From positions 545,303-609,302 of the forward strand of contig VUYV01000017.1 in assembly GCA_008711295.1 (NCBI GenBank): a stretch of 64,000 nt of DNA. Direction: 5' to 3'. The DNA comes from Anarhynchus alexandrinus (taxonomy: Eukaryota; Chordata; Aves; Charadriiformes; Charadriidae). Below, in pieces: positions 37,918 through 49,100 of the stretch; the first letter of the stretch is position 1, and each line of letters starts with the position of its first letter. Both the position numbers and the translations under genes were made by a program. Under the pieces are notes generated by a model. It did no database searches, had not been told where the DNA came from, and worked only from the letters and a program-made list of their open reading frames with translations.

Positions 37918-37935
37918 TTTGTTTTCTTGTTACAA

Positions 37936-39881
37936 ACATATCTGAATTGCTTCAGTTTTTATATAGCCAGATATTTTGGATTGTGGTACTATTGAGTTTG
38001 AAACAAAAATTATTTCAACTTAGGCCTTTTAAATAAGAGCACAATTTTTTATTTAGCAGCAACAGAACTAAGTAAGGAGTGTTCTGTGACTGCAAAAGAA
38101 ACTCGTATTTTGAAGTGTCAGTTCAACTAAGTAGCTCTCATGGTCCCAGTAAACGCAGCTAGTGATATCCTTATCAATTTCAATATTAACAATAATTTCC
38201 CATTACAGATTTAGCTATTTAACAACTGTCAGTGATGGGGCATGCAACTTTGGCCCCTAGGAATTAGTAGTGTCAATTCATTACCAGCAGAATCTACTTC
38301 TGCAAGTTTTGCTCTAAATATTCTGCAGTATGCTAATGCATTGGATATTTTGGCAGTTTCACAAAACATAGACAAAGGCTTAATCTTATCGGGTCATATA
38401 TCTTATGGGTCTCTAGTACACATTGCAGGCACTGTTTCATATAAAAAAAATGCAGAATGTTATTTTAACTGGGGAGGGACCCACCAAGTAATAGATGCTA
38501 GAATATCAAAATGGCCATTGGATTCCAAGATTAAAACAGGTATTTCACACAAAACTGTGGTAAAGACAGAAAAGCTGCATCCTACAGCTTATTTTTCTCA
38601 GGAAGTTCAGCTGTAAGTTATGGTCCAGTCGTTGCCTATCCTTTAATTTCAAATAAAAACCAAAAGCTTAGTAGAGTACAATACCGGTTCCTGCAATGCA
38701 TCCTACCGATCAAGACTATAAATTTGATACACCAGAGACCAGCCACACCTGTGTTTACAGAATACACCTAATTGGTTTGCTAATCAAGATGAAGACTGCA
38801 TTTCCTAGCTGGTCTCTTGCTAAGACTAAATAGGTCTTGCGCCTAGAAAGAAATCTGTGGAGGGACATCTCCCTCTAGAGGGATCTCAGACCAACTAACA
38901 GTTCGTATAGCCAACAGGCTGTATTACTCAGTTATTTTCCACTGACAGTGTTACCAAGAAGACTCTGCAGAATTCAATCTCTGCTGCTGTTGATATTAAT
39001 TAAAGTGGTTTAATTAGTTAACCAATGGAAGTTTATTTCAGCATCCCAAAGTACTATGATCCAGACCTCAAAGCATGAAACAGCTGAAATGTAGGAGAGA
39101 TTTGGAAATACTGGGTACTGTAAGAAAACGCAAGTGTAAGAAGGGTTATGAGTGAAGGGGTTTTTTTTTTATTACTTCTGTAAGGTCATTTTCTGCACAA
39201 TGTTAATGATATCAAATAAGTAAGATACATTCTATATCAAAATGTTTTAGTTTAGTTTGACTTATCTAAAGCATTCACTTCAATTATGTAACATGTCATA
39301 CAGCCTGCAGCAATGCAATGTGCATCAGTTCTTTATTTCCATATCAAGGTCTATGCCAAAAGCCACCTGAAATATACAACAGTTATTTTACCACAAAGGC
39401 ATCTGACCAAGGCAAGGAAGAAACCTTGATCCATTTTTGGCACTGTTAACAGTATGCTAGAGAGAGCTTTTATTCTGACTTGACGCTGCTGATCTCATTC
39501 CAAATTTTGCTAAATCTGATCGTAGATGTTCTTCCCCAATGCCTGAATTAACCTAACCAATTGGACTTGTCTATTTAAAAGACAAAACAACCCCTCCTTG
39601 ATCACAATGTGCTGCTGATGGCAATTTATTCCAAGCAATTTTATAAGCAGAACTGTTCTAGTAAGAATTACTCTGCATATAGACATTTTTCCACTGACTC
39701 AGTGCACACAAAATCTGCTGCTGCTTTCATTGTCGGAGCTTAGGGCAGACCTAGTAGGTCAGTACTTATTTAGTAACCAGTAGTTAATAAATCAGACATA
39801 TTTTCAGAGATCTAGCTGGAATTGGTATAAAAAAATTGGTGCCTCAAGTTGTTCTCTCTTTGCAGCTTTCCCCGCAATGGA
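37936..39881. other. Intergenic region downstream of RFX3
   Basis: This is unique AT-rich DNA. A 124-codon ORF lies at 38242-38616 on the + strand with no match I recognise (see findings). No transposon was seen before the CR1 piece at 39882. Confidence 0.7.
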
Positions 39882-40018
39882 GTCACAGAATCACAGAATC
39901 ACAGAATTTTCAGAGTTGGAAGGGACCACTAGAGATCATCTAGTCCAACTCCCCTGCTAAAGCAGGATTGCCTAGAGCACATTACTCAGGACTGCATCCA
40001 GGCGGGTCTTGAAAATCA
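39882..40018 (-). mobile_element. CR1 3'-end fragment, minus strand
   Basis: Three tandem CACAGAAT-type octamers at 39884-39907 are the reverse complement of the CR1 tail. They are followed by GTTGGAAGGGACCACTAGAG and GTCCAACTCCCCTGC, the conserved CR1 3'UTR. Only about 135 bp remain, a typical short 5'-truncated copy. Confidence 0.93.
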
Positions 40019-42612
40019 CTATTAGTCACACTAATAGATGGTGTCCTGGCACAGTTCTGGTTTAGTCACCTTTGCTCAAACTGCTGCTAAAAATGGTCTG
40101 TACTAATGTCTCTGCTGCTGGAGACATGTGTTGGTTAGAAAGTTCTGACAACTTGCTGAAAGCACAAGAGTGCTCAGATTCTTTATCTTCTTTCAGTCAA
40201 GTATTACTGACAGAAGCATATTTACAATACTTGAGTTGTTAAAGCACTGTTTAAGAGAGCTACTGATAGTATTATTGTGAACAGGAATATCTGAATACCC
40301 TTTAGTGTAAACTTTAGAAGGGTTTGTGAACTGGTCCTTTGCAGAAGCTGTAATTTGAGGTTGTATTGTCTTCCACCAATACTGAAAGACTGCCGAAACA
40401 GCTGAAGGAGCTGCTGTTGATTACACATTGATTGAAGTTAGGGTATATATAAATCTATATATAAAAGTAGCTGTTGTTAGTAGTTGTAACACAGGCATTG
40501 AATTTACTGGCCCACATGAGTGACAAGGTAACTTTTGCTCAGAATGGTAGCAATCACTTTATCCTTTTATTTCCCTGGGTTTCAACAGTTTGTTATGCCT
40601 AAGAAAAGTTTAGACTCCCCTTCTTCGTCCAGTTTCACCCAAGAAAACCAAACAGCCAAATCAAAAGGTGCAGTAACAGAGCAAGGAAATGGGACAGCCC
40701 TAGCCTGTAAAGCCCGCTTTCACCAACAAAGGGAGGCTTGGAGCTGAAGTAGCATGGCATGCTTCCCAGACTCTTGATGGATCTTTTCACTGGCTTCAGG
40801 GTCACAGAAGAAAGACTTCTACCTGGGATCCATCAGTGACCAGCATGATAGCAAAGCCATTTGAGGTTGATAGCATGACATAGCAAGTAGGAAAGCTGTC
40901 ACTTCGTTGTTGCTCAACTGTTGGAATAATGCTCCCACCTAACTTGTGGATCTCATCTCTGCATGAAAAAGACATCCCCAAATGCTGCTTGTTTTAGAGC
41001 TCAGACAGAGCTGCCTGATGCTTTTGCTCACATTTGTTAGGCGCAGCTGTCTCCTTGCTATGAGGTCAAGGCAGACTTCTCTGAAAAGACTTTGAGAGTG
41101 TGTGAGTATTATGGTCGCAGATGTGACACACAATAGCTTTTGTAACCATACTTATCCTCAAAGCTTTCAAAGGTGCATTTTTTTCCCACAGGAAGGAAAC
41201 GCTGAATTATTCTGAAGTTACTTCAGCTGTATGTGTGAAATACAAAAATGTTTTATCCATAAATATGGCTAATCATCACCACATAAAAGATACCATTCAC
41301 TTCCTGTGGACTTCTGGTAGAGGGTCTATTTTGTGTGTCTTTGGAAAGCATGATTCTTCTATCTGTACACTTCACCTCTGTCCACTTATTTTGGCAAATC
41401 CAAATCAAATTCATGCTTCTGCTACACCAAATGCATTACAGGTAGGCAAGAAAATGACTTGTAGGATGTTTCTGCTGACAAAATTGCCAAAATACCTAAC
41501 AATACCTACTGATATTGCTGCCTTTGTTGATAGTCAATGAAAGACAACACTGGATTAAAAATTGCTTTCCTATTACTTCCACAGATCAATTTTGAAACAA
41601 AAATGGTGCATTCTACTCAATAAAGCATTCACAGTGAGGCAGCAGTTTCAGGTGAGCAACATCTTGAATAGTGTTTCCAGTCAAATGTTGTTGGAATTCA
41701 CCATATGAGGGATATAGTAGTACATTGTTTGAGTAATAACCCTTGAAGTTATTTCCTCAGATTCTTGGAAATACCATAGTTTAAAGGGACCGATGGAAAT
41801 CTGGATAGGAAAATGATCAGAAAGTACAAAAGTAGAACATAACATAAATAGATATTCAGTTGAAAGTTTTTTTCTTTACTGATTCATGTAGCAATTCAAG
41901 ATGTGCATTAAAGGCTAAAAGGAATAGTCAAAATTCCCTGTCTTCTGTAGTCCCAGCTCACACTAGCTGTTATCACTCAAACTTGTAGGAATACATGTTG
42001 TTTTTTTCAGAGACATCATCCTCTTGTTGGACTTGATAATTAAAGTTACTTTATGCTTTTGGAAAATATATTTGCTCTGTGTATGTTTGGCAAAGGGCTG
42101 TAAAGCAGAAATTATCTCAGANCACACTCGCCAAAAAACACCATATAGCTGTTCAGTGGTTTAGTCGTGGTGCCTGAGGCTAAAAAGGAAGCATGGCTGT
42201 AAGTTGAAACCGAGGCGGCAAAAGCAGCAGTAACTATTCCCTGAAGTGGACAGGCCCCTTTTGTGGGACACTGTTTACCCCTTATGGGTGTGAGATGGAG
42301 TAATACTTCTGAGGACTTGGTCATCAGTGGCACACCTCTATTGAGGTGAGGTAGTCATACAGTAAAGATACTGGTGTGAAAAACATACATTTCTCTCTCC
42401 TACCACATGTGAAAAAAATTTACCCCTCCAAACTACCCTTGCCACCTTCATTTTCAGAGCATTGTGAAAAACAGCAACATCCTGCCTGTTGCTCCATTTT
42501 ATTACTGCTGTGCCACCAGTCTTGCACATCTAGGAAAGGCAGAATCTATCTGCATGACACTTTCCTGCTTATCCACTGGACTTCTACAACTCTTGGTCTG
42601 GCATTTGCCCTA
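40019..42612. other. Intergenic region
   Basis: This is unique sequence between two CR1 pieces. One ambiguous base (N) is present at 42122. Short ORFs, including one of 101 codons at 41235-41540, lack any recognisable domain. No RNA gene was seen. Confidence 0.7.
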
Positions 42613-43747
42613 TATAGAATCATAGAACAGTTAAATTTGGAAGGGACCTTAAAGATCATGTAGTTCCACTCCCCCCTGCCATGGGCAGAGACACCTCCCA
42701 CTAGACCAGGTTGCTCAAAGCTCCATCCAACCTGGCCTTGAGCACCTCCAGGGATAGGGCAGCCACAACTTCCCTGGGCAACTTGTTCCAGTGCCTCACC
42801 ACCCTCAGAGGTGGAATTTCTTCCTAATATCTAACCTAAACCTGCCCTCTTCCAGTTTAAAACCATTACCCCTTGTCCTATCACTACACTCCTTGATACA
42901 GAGTCGTTCCCCATCTTTCCTGTAGGCCCCCTTTAGGTACTAGGAGGCTGCTATAAGGTCTCCCCAGAGTCTTCTCCAGGCTGAGCAACCCCAACTCTCT
43001 CAGCCTGTCTTCATAGGAGAGGTGCTCTGGCCCTCTGATGATTTTTGTGGCCCTCCTCTGGACTTGCTCCAACGGGTCCATGTCCTTCTTATGTTGGGGG
43101 CCCCAGAGCTGGATGCAGTGGTCCAGAGCGGAGTAGAGGGGCAGAATCACCTCCCTCAAACTGCTGGTCATGCTTCTTTTGATGCAGCCCAGGATGGGGT
43201 TGGCTTTCTGGGCTATGAGCGCACATTGCCATCTTATGTTGAGCTTTTCATCCACCAGTACCCCCACATCCTTTTCCTCAGGGCTGCTCTCAATCTATTC
43301 TGCACCTAGCCTGTATTTGTGCATGGGATTGCCCGGGCCTACATGCAGGACCTTGCACTTGGCCTTGTGGCACGGGCCCACCTCTCAAGCCTGTACAGGT
43401 CCCTCTGCATGGCATCCCTTCCCTCTGGCATGCTGACAACACCACAAAGCTTGGTGTTATTGGCAAAGTTGCTGAGGGTGCACTCAATCCCACTGTCCGT
43501 GTCACCAATGAAGATGCTAAACAGCACTGCTCCCAATACTGACCCCTGAGGAACACCACTCATCACTGGTTGCCACTTGGACGTTTAGTTGTTGACCAAA
43601 ACTCTTTGAGTGCAACCACCCAGCCAATTCCTTATCAACTGAGTGGTCCATCTGTCAAATCCATGTGTCTCCAATTTAGAGACAAGGATGTTGTGCAGGT
43701 CAGTGCCAAATGCTTTGCACAAGTCCAGGTAGATGATTTCAGCTACC
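42613..43747 (-). mobile_element. CR1 LINE, 5'-truncated, minus strand
   Basis: Read on the minus strand, this is the RT C-terminal half and 3' end of CR1. The 3' end is at 42613 (octamers ATTCTATG and ATTCTATA read on the minus strand). Recognisable pieces are [14 protein letters not shown], an RT box reading FANN at 43456-43467 where active elements have FADD, and [17 protein letters not shown]. Both catalytic Asp are changed to Asn and the frame is broken, so it is dead. The 5' border near 43747 is approximate. Confidence 0.93.
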
Positions 43748-44750
43748 TGTAGATATTTTCGTCTGGGCTCAATAAACACAGTCTTGCCTTACTTGTATTT
43801 ATTCAATATTTCATTGCAATGATGAATTTGACAGTACAGAAATCCCTGTTCTCTGGCCTAGAGGTTAGTTAAGTGGCTGTGGAGTTGGCTTTGGATATAA
43901 GCAATCCAGCTGATTCCCAAAGCACCAACTGTGTGCAGTAAGTTATGCAGAAACACCTGATGGCATACGCAGACTGCCTTATTCCTCCTTCATACAGGGG
44001 TAAATAACATCAAATTCCTTTACAGAAGGATCAAGAGATAATTTTTGTTCTCAGAAGGGGTAATTATATCCAGGCAGAGAACTGTGCAGAATTCTGTATA
44101 GACAAACCAGCCCAGTCATTAGTGGAAACATAGGTTCAGCAGTACGTGTGCCACTTCAGTACATTTTGTGGCTCAAGTGGCTCAGATGAACAAGTGTCTG
44201 TGTAGGTGGGAGATCATCTCTTTGTACAAGAAGACAGTCCTTTTAATACAGTCAGGGTGGGTACATTCGCTTCCTTTCCAGCCAGCTAGCCAGGATAGCC
44301 CAAGTCAGCATTTGGGTCCAGAGAACGTTACTGACATACATATTACAGTAACGTCTGGAAAGTCAGGGAGCTGAGTCCCGTTTAAACTCCATGCACTACC
44401 TTTAAACTCAGAGCACTTCTCAAGTATTCATTAATTCACGGTGTCTCTTTGACACAGAAGCATACAAACAAATGTAGCCGCCGGGTGGTTGGGTTTTTTT
44501 CCTTCTACCGGGGGAGTGGACGGAGGGGGGGACAGGACGACACAACAAGGGACTGGACGACGCAAAAAAACCCCAACGACCTCAACAAAAAACCAACCAA
44601 CCAACCAAACACGCCAGGGAAAACTTTCCTAGCAAAAGAGCGACCCCTATTGCTTAATATTACAGCTACATACTTAGGAAATACAGCAGAGGGGGAACTA
44701 CCAGGGAAGGAAAAGCCCAATTATCTGGGGTTTAGCGAACCTTCTCCTTA
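43748..44750. other. Intergenic region upstream of the CpG island
   Basis: This is unique sequence that becomes GC-rich toward its right end. An (AACC)n tract of about 18 bp lies near 44591-44608. No gene was recognised. Confidence 0.65.
44591..44608. repeat. (AACC)n simple repeat
   Basis: Four to five AACC units lie in tandem just upstream of the CpG island. Confidence 0.8.
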
Positions 44751-46180
44751 AATCGCTGCCACAAACTTCTCGTCCCGATGCCCGCGCGGGAGCTGCCCGT
44801 AACCACAGCCGGACGGCCTTTCCCCACCAGCTGTGTCGGGGCCCCGGGCTCCCCGCCAGCCGCGGCGGGCCGTGAGCAGGGGCCGCCGCCCGCCCGAGCC
44901 GCCGCCGCCGGTGGCGAAGAGGGGAGGGAGGGTGTCACGGTGTCTGTCACCACCTCCCCGCCAACGCGTCCCCGCCGCCTTCCCAGCGCGGCAGCGACAG
45001 GGACTGCGGAGGGCGCCCGCTGCACGCCCGGCACCAGGGGTTGCGCCGGGGCTGCCGCCGCCGCCAGGGAGGCACCGCTGCGGTCGGGAGGTGTCGCTGC
45101 CCGCCGCCGCCGCCCGCCTGCCCGCCCCGCTTAACGTGCCGGGGCGCGGTGAAGTGGCTGAGGCGCTCTGCGGGGGCGCAGATGCCGCGGGAGGCGTCTG
45201 AGGCGTGGAAGCGGTCTGTCGGCGAAGCCTCCTCAGCGGACCTGCCCCTGCCGCAGCTGCCTTCCCCCGGGCTGGCAGGAGGAGGCGGCGGCTGCGGCGC
45301 CGGAGCCCGACTCGTCGGGCTGGCGGCGAGGGGCGTTGGGATCATGGCCGCTCCGTCGCCGCACACGCAGCAGCTGCTGCTGCGGTGCAGCGTGAAGCTG
45401 CTGCTCGCCCAGGAGGAGCTGCCGGCGGGGCTGCAGCTCGCCAGCCCCAGCCAGAAAGCCCTGCAGCTGGAGGTGCAGCCGGGAGAGGAGGACGCGGACG
45501 TGACCGTGACAGACGGTTAAGTACCGAGCCCCCGCCGCGCCGCTGCCGGCCGCCCCCCTCCGCCTCCTGCTCGCGGGGGGACCACCGACTTCGCCGCCCG
45601 GAGCGGCCTCCGCTCTCTCCCCCTCCGCCGGGAATCGGCTGGCCCTGGAGGGGGCCGGGCGCTTCTTTTCGTTGACGGCTTGGGGTAGAGGGAAGAGCCC
45701 CCGTGGCCCGCGGGGCTGTCGGGGGGGAGGGAGGGTGGGCGAGCTGCCGCCGCCTTCCCTCAGCGCCGACGGCGCCCTCGCGGCCAGGTGCCGGTAGCGG
45801 CCGGGCGGCGCGTGCTGGGCCGTTAGTGGCCGTTAACGGCCGGGGGACAGCGGGGCCGCCTCTCTGCCCGGTATGGGTCGGCGGGGGGGCTCGGCAGCGG
45901 CAGCGGCAGCCCCGGCCTCGTCGGGGTCAGAGCAGAGCAGGTGGCCGTTCTGGGTGTTTTCCTCGGGCATGGCGGGCGCGGGGGCGGACGGGGGAGTGAA
46001 GTAGCAATAAAGTCGCGGTGAGGAGCTGGCTGGACCGCCAGGGGAGGGCCGGGCACACAGAGAGCGGGACGCGGTCTGGTCTGCCCTGCCGGGCCCCGCA
46101 CGGCGCGGCCCCCTGTGCAGCTCTCCCCGCGGGTGTTACAGACGGGTCCGTGGCGAGCTGCCTCTCGCCGCCAAGAAGTT
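44750..46180. promoter_or_regulatory. CpG island promoter
   Basis: There is an abrupt rise to very high G+C with dense CG dinucleotides (GCCGCCGCCG runs, GGGGCGCGGT, GGCGCGTGCTGG) against an AT-rich background. It surrounds the first coding exon at 45344-45515. No clear TATA box is near that exon. Dense CpG without TATA fits a broadly expressed gene. The borders are by eye, and the direction of transcription is inferred from the exon inside it. Confidence 0.85.
45344..45515 (+). CDS. First coding exon of an unidentified gene
   Basis: The ATG at 45344 has A at -3 and G at +4 (GGATCATGGCC), a strong start context, and lies in the middle of a CpG island. The exon encodes 57 residues beginning MAAPSPHTQQLLLRCSVKLL, then LAQEELPAGLQLASPSQKA, and ends in an acidic stretch (EEDADVTVTD). 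It stops at the donor GACG|GTTAAGT in phase 1. The frame is also open upstream, with an in-frame ATG at 45182, but 45344 has the better context. I do not recognise the protein. It does not resemble PUM3, which follows RFX3 in human. No signal peptide or membrane segment is seen. Two downstream candidate exons continue the frame. Confidence 0.7.
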
Positions 46181-49100
46181 GCTTTATCGGGGAAAAGTAT
46201 GAACTGGCACGCCAGGGTCGTTTTTCCTCTCTGTTCTGGAGCGTTGCTGAGTTTGTAACTTTAGCCAGGGATGGTCAGAAGAGGTCTTTCCCCCTTATCT
46301 GAAGGACAAGGTCTTGATTTACGGAGCCAAGTGAAAGAGACAAAGTAACACAACTGGGACGGGGAAGTGGTAAAGAAGCCGCTCTGTAGTTGTACGAACA
46401 GGACGGCGTTTGTTTTTCTTCTGCTGCTGCCAGTTGGGCAGCGGCGCTGAGAGGGGAGCAGAGCACAGCGCTGTCTGGGGATGCGCTGTGCTGCTGGGAC
46501 AATCCCAACCGGTCCATAAGGGCAGCGCCTAGCCCCGAAGTAATTGCCTCTGGCTCTGCTGCTTGTAGGTAGGCTGTATTAAGTTGCGCAGGTTATATCT
46601 GCATGCACACACTTTACTGATTCTCCAAAGCAATCATTCTTTCGGATTTGTGTCTTTACAGGATAGCAGCAGAGCTGGCATTTAAAAATAAAACAAACTT
46701 CTTGAGTCTGGGTGGCAGGAAGACTGGGAAAAAGTGAAATTACTGTATGCATGGGAAGTAATTAGAAATGCTCTCAGTGAGGTGGGTGAATATGAGACTA
46801 ATCCTGAGCCGGTCTAGATACACAATACCTGTTGTGACTTTGATTTTTCAAAATTGATCTCAGTAATTTCTGAAATGATTGTTGGAATAGACGGATGACA
46901 GTCATGTTTGGTTTTCAATCAGCAGTGTAAATAAATCAGTTCATATGCCAGTTGATACTGGATATTTGCTTGTGCTGTCAGTCATTTAACATGTCATTTA
47001 AGAAAGCATGAGTGACAAAAACTGACCAGTAATCACAGCTGATATGTGCTTCTGTCTTGCATTGTATTAATTTGAAGGCTGGTCTGTAGATACTGTTCTC
47101 TCGGTCTTTCATTTCATACACACTCATTCTTACATGCATGTGAATGAAATACCTGCTGGAAGCAGAGTGAAATTCAAAGTTATCAGTTGAGTTTTTTAAG
47201 TGGAAGGGCTCACATGGGACACAACTGAAAACTCTGAAGATAGAGAAAGGTTTTGTCTATATATATGTATATATATAATGCCAGCAATACTGGAGTGTGG
47301 TTTACTAAAGGCTTGTTTGATAAGTTTGGATGAGGGTGCATGAGTGTATTGTTGCTAGGAACAATTGAGCGGGAACTTTGCAAACCTGCATTGAGGTGCA
47401 AGCTGTCCTCTTTCATCTTTTTCCTTTCATATGAAGATGTTCACGCTGTGCCCTATCAGACCCTATATGTAATGCAAATCTTTTTAGTGGTATCTGGGAG
47501 TTCAGTAACTTGATGCTTGAATATTTTGTGTATTAGGTGAGACAAGAAGGCTGCAAAAAGCTAGATGACATGCCCTATTATTAGTACTGCCAATGTAGTG
47601 TGTTTTTCTAGCATTAATATCTGTTAATTAGAATGATCTTACTATTATTTATGTTGTCTCGCCTAGGATGGACAATTTTGCTGTGAAAAGAAAAACTTTT
47701 CTTACAGATCGTGAATAGAATTTATCATACTGTGTTGCTTTTTGTTGTTCTTGGTAAGATACGGGTTATTTAAGCAATAAAAGAAATTTGCATAATTTGA
47801 AGTGTTGACATGTTTTTTTTCCCTCCATACTTCATGTTGAAGCAATGAAAATTCCTTTCTTTTCAAGCTTTCTACCTGGACATGTCTCCCAAAGCTATGT
47901 ATTGGGTACCTTTGGAAAAAATAATTTTCTCATAGTTACTGTGGTTCTTTAAACACATCTTGAAGTGGGGGTTGCTGTTTCTTTTCTCATTATTCAAAAA
48001 AAAACCAACAACAAAACAAAAAAAAACCAGTTCTAGTTTAGGGTACCTTCTACTTTCTTCACCAGTAATGGAATACTTGTCAGGAAATACCTTTGTGGAG
48101 AATGAAGCATGCACGTTTTATGTGTATTTTAAAGTGATAAAATACCCCTGGTCAAACTGTCTGGTCAATAATTACTCTGACTGATCTGTGATTATACTGT
48201 CCATCAGGACTGTATTCTTACCCTTGTTATAGCACTCAGTTTATCTGTAGTTTTTATACTTCAGCTATCACTGCTGTATTTGTCTGAACCTGTTCTGTTA
48301 TTGTCTGTAATGTAATAATGGTAATTGGGTATAGAGCTAACTACGAATGTAGACTACGTTGTATAGCATAGTGTACAGTATACAGAATATTGCTGGTACT
48401 CAGAGTGATTTTAAATGCAGACGTGTGAGCAGGTTCTGCTGTGGTTGATCAGCTGCTGGAGTTCACGCTCTTTACTAGCAGCGTCAGTAAGAATTCCACG
48501 AGCTCAGGCCTTAACATTTCCCTTTCTTGTGGATGAACACTGGAGCAATGCAGTTTCTAAAGTCTAGCAAAATCAATACAACCACTCTGTTCCTCAGGAA
48601 AGAGCCCGAAGCAGTAGAATTTCTTTGTAAGTGGAACAACTGGTTATGATCCTGCGAGATGCAGAAACTGACAAATAAATACAGGATGTTAAAACAGGGA
48701 AGAATGAAGATATGCTTTATCAGGTTTCTGTTTCAGCTGTGGAACAGGAGAAGGCAAGAAGCTCCACAACGTAGTATTAATATATGTGGAGTGGGAAGAA
48801 ACACTGGATCTAAAGTACAGATGCCAAAGGCAGCAGGTGAGTACACTTCTGAGTGCTGTGCAGTGGGGCCAGTGCTGAGGTAGCGCTACAACCATTTGAG
48901 AGCAGTGTCCATCAGGGAGGCAGTGGCTTCTGGTGAGCTGTGAACCCAAGGAGAGCTGGAGACTGATTCCTCTTATGGAGCAAAGGTGGTGTCAACAAGA
49001 CAGATGATCACCTGGTCCTACTGATTTTCTGGGACATTCCTTCACCACTGATTTGGAAATGAAAATGTAGTCTGCAAAACTACTCTTGAAAGGTAGCCCA

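Larger units (their letters stand above)
31255..37935 (+). other. RFX3: Probable long RFX3 3' untranslated region
   Basis: Unique AT-rich DNA follows the stop codon with no transposon, no credible ORF and no splice-like coding segment. AATAAA hexamers occur at 31319, 32672, 32860, 33635, 34960, 35159 and 37912. The last is followed by a T/G-rich stretch (TTTGTTTTCTTGTT) of the kind that promotes cleavage, so I place the distal end near 37935. A Pumilio-type TGTAAATA lies at 37613-37620. RFX3 mRNAs in mammals are understood to have long 3'UTRs. The exact end is inferred, and a shorter UTR using an earlier signal is equally possible. Confidence 0.55.

Noticed and set aside
41235..41540. 101-codon ORF in the intergenic region
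   Set aside because: No domain and no promoter or splice context; likely chance.
44947..45366. 139-codon Pro/Ala-rich ORF on the minus strand, and several others in the CpG island
   Set aside because: High GC removes stop codons in all frames. There is no domain, and composition is that expected of GCC/CCG repeats.
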